Positions 5,675 through 7,084 of a DNA stretch of 7,084 bases are shown here, in pieces. The position numbers were made by a program, and so were the translations under genes. The notes under the pieces are model-generated. The model worked only from the letters and a program-made list of their open reading frames with translations. It did no database searches and was not told the origin of the DNA. Position 1 is the first letter of the stretch; each line of letters opens with the position of its first letter. Source of the stretch: Bovifimicola sp050309585 (GTDB lineage: Bacteria; Bacillota; Clostridia; Lachnospirales; Lachnospiraceae). Location: the NCBI GenBank assembly GCA_050309585.1, contig JBNRML010000029.1, forward strand, positions 1 to 7,084, written 5' to 3'.

Positions 5675-5704
5675 TTGACAATAATAAAGCCTATATGGAT
5701 AATT
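5675..5704 (+). promoter_or_regulatory. Third copy of the hip-type promoter/operator
   Basis: TTGACA (5675-5680) and GATAAT (5698-5703) are spaced 17 bases apart, a good promoter. The interior reads ATAATAAAGCCTATATGG, closely matching ATAATAATCCCTATATGG at 1681-1698, and similarity continues into the leader (GATAAACAAAACGAAA compared with GATAATAAACGAAA). The hipB coding region is not repeated here. It drives the SdpI-family remnant instead. Control by HipB is inferred from shared sequence only. Confidence 0.6.
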
Positions 5705-5756
5705 GATTTAATGATAAACAAAACGAAAAAGCAAGACAGGTAGTACAAAGGAAAGA

Positions 5757-5936
5757 ATAGATATTTTAAAAGTGGTAGTTATCGAACTTGGAGTTGTATT
5801 TATTCTGTTGGGGAATTATATGCCAAAAACGAGAAGAAATAGTCTTGTTGGCATAAGAACCTTATGGAGTCAGAAGAATGATAAGACATGGGCAGTATCA
5901 AATAGAATGGGTGGCATATTCATATGTTGCGTATAA
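5757..5936 (+). pseudogene. SdpI-family membrane/immunity protein fragment
   Basis: The frame reads IDILKVVVIELGVVFILLGNYMPKTRRNS, then VGIRTLWSQKNDKTWAVSNRMGG, ending at TAA 5934 (59 codons). NYMPKTRRN, GIRT and the RMGG equivalent of HRLGG are hallmarks of the SdpI domain, a membrane immunity protein against the toxin SdpC in Bacillus and related proteins elsewhere. At the expected start, shortly after AAAGGAAAG, the codon is ATA (5757) instead of ATG. The nearest alternative is GTG 5772, without a ribosome binding site. The protein also stops early, right after one hydrophobic stretch. Probably non-functional, although a promoter with a hip-type operator precedes it. Confidence 0.7.
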
Positions 5937-5978
5937 AAAATATGGGGATACAGATTAAAGGTTTTATTTGATAAATGA

Positions 5979-6283
5979 ATGACAAATAAACATTTCAAGT
6001 TGGAATTCAAGCATATTACACGGCTGTTTATTTCGTTTAGAATATTTGCCACAGCCTTGTTCACGGCAACTGCTTTACTTGCTGTTTTTCTAGGGACCAG
6101 AGTGAGTTTACTTATTATAAAAACGGGTGACAGGATTAGGAATAAGTTAGTAAGGGTGATTTTGGGACTACATTTGGTCAGGTTTTAATAATTGTTATGT
6201 TGGCAATTGCTGAGTGTATTTTCATCATTATTCCGTATGTTCAAACAGTAATAGTTTTGATTTTACGGAAAATAGTTAAGTAG
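5979..6283 (+). pseudogene. Unidentified membrane-protein remnant with frameshift
   Basis: ATG 5979 starts a frame encoding a hydrophobic stretch (LFTATALLAVFLGTRVSLLI) and a basic loop (KTGDRIRNKLVRV). Near 6160 the coding signal moves to another frame: GTTFGQVLIIVMLAIAECIF, then IIIPYVQTVIVLILRKIVK, ending at TAG 6281. Two strongly hydrophobic segments joined across a frame change, with a basic tail at the stop, suggest a broken small membrane protein with two helices. The family is not recognised. It follows the SdpI fragment by about 40 bases and could be the rest of the same decayed unit. Confidence 0.45.
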
Positions 6284-6341
6284 ATGTTAAAAATACATTT
6301 TGAGTAAAGTAAGGTGAGTCATTTGAAAGGAATTCTTAGTA

Positions 6342-6746
6342 ATGGAAAAGAGAGAGAAAAACATGAAGTTCGAGTCATATGTGAGTTTTTTTAAGAGTAT
6401 CGTGGATCAGGATAGATGTGCCGTAGTAATATGCAATTCGGAACACGAGATTATTTATATGAATCCTGCTGCTGTACTAAACTATGAAAAATGGGGTGGA
6501 GAAGAGTTGATGGGAAGAAGCCTCATGGACTGTCATAATCAAGTGTCCAGAGAAAAGATTCAGCAGGTGGTTGATTGGTTTATGGAAGATGATAACCATA
6601 ATATTGTATATACTTTTCACAATGAAAAGCAGAATAAGGATGTGTATATGGTTGCTCTTAGGGATGAAGGAAAGCTTATTGGATACTACGAGAAGCACGA
6701 ATATAGAAATAAGGAAAAAATGAAACTTTATGACTTGTGGCAATAA
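6342..6746 (+). CDS. Small PAS-domain protein
   Basis: A 134-residue protein consisting of one PAS domain (about residues 15-125) with no output domain. Features are CAVVICNSEHEIIYMNPAA near the N-terminus, GRSLMDCHNQVS with the CH motif also found in PAS domains of DUF438 proteins, then VYTFHNEKQNKDVYMVALRD and GYYEKHEYRNKE at the end. PAS domains bind small molecules or cofactors and mediate dimerisation; no ligand can be assigned. Start: ATG 6342 has AAAGG 11 bases upstream; ATG 6363 (MKFESYV) is an equally plausible start judged by family-like N-termini, with only a purine-rich GAGAG before it. It is intact, appears monocistronic, and has its own terminator. Confidence 0.88.
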   Translation: MEKREKNMKFESYVSFFKSIVDQDRCAVVICNSEHEIIYMNPAAVLNYEKWGGEELMGRSLMDCHNQVSREKIQQVVDWFMEDDNHNIVYTFHNEKQNKDVYMVALRDEGKLIGYYEKHEYRNKEKMKLYDLWQ

Positions 6747-6773
6747 ATGATAGATACAATAAATTGGTAAAAG

Positions 6774-6837
6774 AGGCTGCCACCTTAACGATGAAATTCT
6801 GAAATATGAAAATCGTTAGTGCAACAGCCTTTTTTTT
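6774..6837 (+). terminator. Intrinsic terminator of the PAS gene
   Basis: AGGCTG (6774-6779) pairs with CAGCCT (6825-6830), an inner TTAACGAT pairs with ATCGTTAG (one G-U pair), and seven T residues follow (6831-6837). The stem begins 27 bases after the PAS stop codon. Confidence 0.85.
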
Positions 6838-6987
6838 GGTGAGATATTTTGGGACTTCTTTAAAAAAGGTTATCTTGGGACATAAATTGTCAAAAATGGT
6901 ACATTGGGTTGTAAAAAACAATATTTGTTGTAGAGTTTAGATGAGAGGGGTAAATATACATTTTTTATCAAGTCTTTGGTGGAAAAT

Positions 6988-7084
6988 ATGCATAAATGTA
7001 GAAGTAAATTGGTAGTAGTATTATTTTTGTTGGTTTTTATTTTTTTATTAACATCATGTGCGACTGTGAAAAAAATAGATAAAA
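6988..7084 (+). CDS. Lipoprotein, N-terminal part (cut by window end)
   Basis: ATG 6988, preceded by GGTGG five bases upstream, opens MHKCRSKLVVVLFLLVF and then FLLTSCATVKK. This is a classic type II signal peptide: basic N-region, hydrophobic core, and lipobox LTSC with cysteine at residue 24 followed by alanine. The mature protein lies beyond the window, so its function is unknown. The cysteine at residue 4 is too early to be the lipidation site. The 150 bases between the PAS terminator and this gene contain no gene and no promoter I would defend. Confidence 0.75.
   Translation, partial: MHKCRSKLVVVLFLLVFIFLLTSCATVKKIDK

Noticed and set aside
5870..6064. Minus-strand 64-codon open frame over the SdpI and membrane remnants
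   Set aside because: No ribosome binding site or recognisable motif; the plus strand carries the SdpI signature.
6883..6897. ATTGTCAAA as a Spo0A box before the lipoprotein
   Set aside because: A single near-match in AT-rich DNA, with no assigned promoter, is expected by chance.
6917..6929. Palindrome AACAA-TAT-TTGTT as an operator of the lipoprotein
   Set aside because: Short, AT-only half-sites occur often by chance here, and no promoter could be placed beside it.
1..7084. CRISPR array, tRNA or rRNA genes, integrase or att sites
   Set aside because: No regularly spaced repeats, no tRNA- or rRNA-like folds and no integrase were seen on either strand.

Overview
The window is AT-rich with strong Gram-positive ribosome binding sites. 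It carries a NiCo (czcD-type) riboswitch, a y4mF/HipB-type regulator with split HipA proteins, BspA-type leucine-rich repeats and PASTA-like domains. Together these point to a Firmicute of the class Clostridia, most likely Lachnospiraceae; this is inference from family content, not a database match.

Layout. (1) 1-158, minus strand: the N-terminus of an insertion-sequence transposase running off the left edge, with a leader inverted repeat covering its start codon. (2) 332-1677, plus strand: a metal-efflux unit made of a near-consensus promoter, a NiCo riboswitch aptamer, an overlapping intrinsic terminator, a 165-bp MITE-like palindrome inserted in the leader, and an intact cation diffusion facilitator gene. 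(3) 1681-2673: a broken copy of a hipB promoter and gene, an unidentified coding fossil, an intact Nudix hydrolase and a tiny overlapping ORF. (4) 2645-3551: a HipBST-like locus with promoter and operator, intact hipB, intact HipS-like protein, and a hipT kinase gene that has lost its kinase core and has frameshifts. (5) 3556-5603: a three-helix membrane protein with C-terminal PASTA-like repeats, split by one frameshift; a BspA-like LRR gene with no start codon and one frameshift; then a strong intrinsic terminator. (6) 5675-6283: a third copy of the hip-type promoter/operator driving a broken SdpI-family fragment, followed by a frameshifted membrane-protein remnant. (7) 6342-6837: an intact small PAS-domain protein with its own terminator. 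(8) 6988-7084: the start of a lipoprotein gene cut by the window end.

How it works together. The CDF exporter is probably switched on by Ni2+/Co2+ through transcription antitermination. From 1681 to 6283 the DNA looks like a decaying accessory island. Toxin-antitoxin parts were duplicated and partly deleted, and a short promoter/operator module (half-sites ATAATCCC and GGTATAAT around N5) appears three times. The only intact DNA-binding protein encoded nearby is HipB, so HipB may control all three sites. The antitoxin side (HipB, HipS) is intact while the toxin kinase is destroyed. Several breaks are single-base changes in or beside short homopolymers, so some could be sequencing errors. The missing kinase core and the missing start codons cannot be explained that way.
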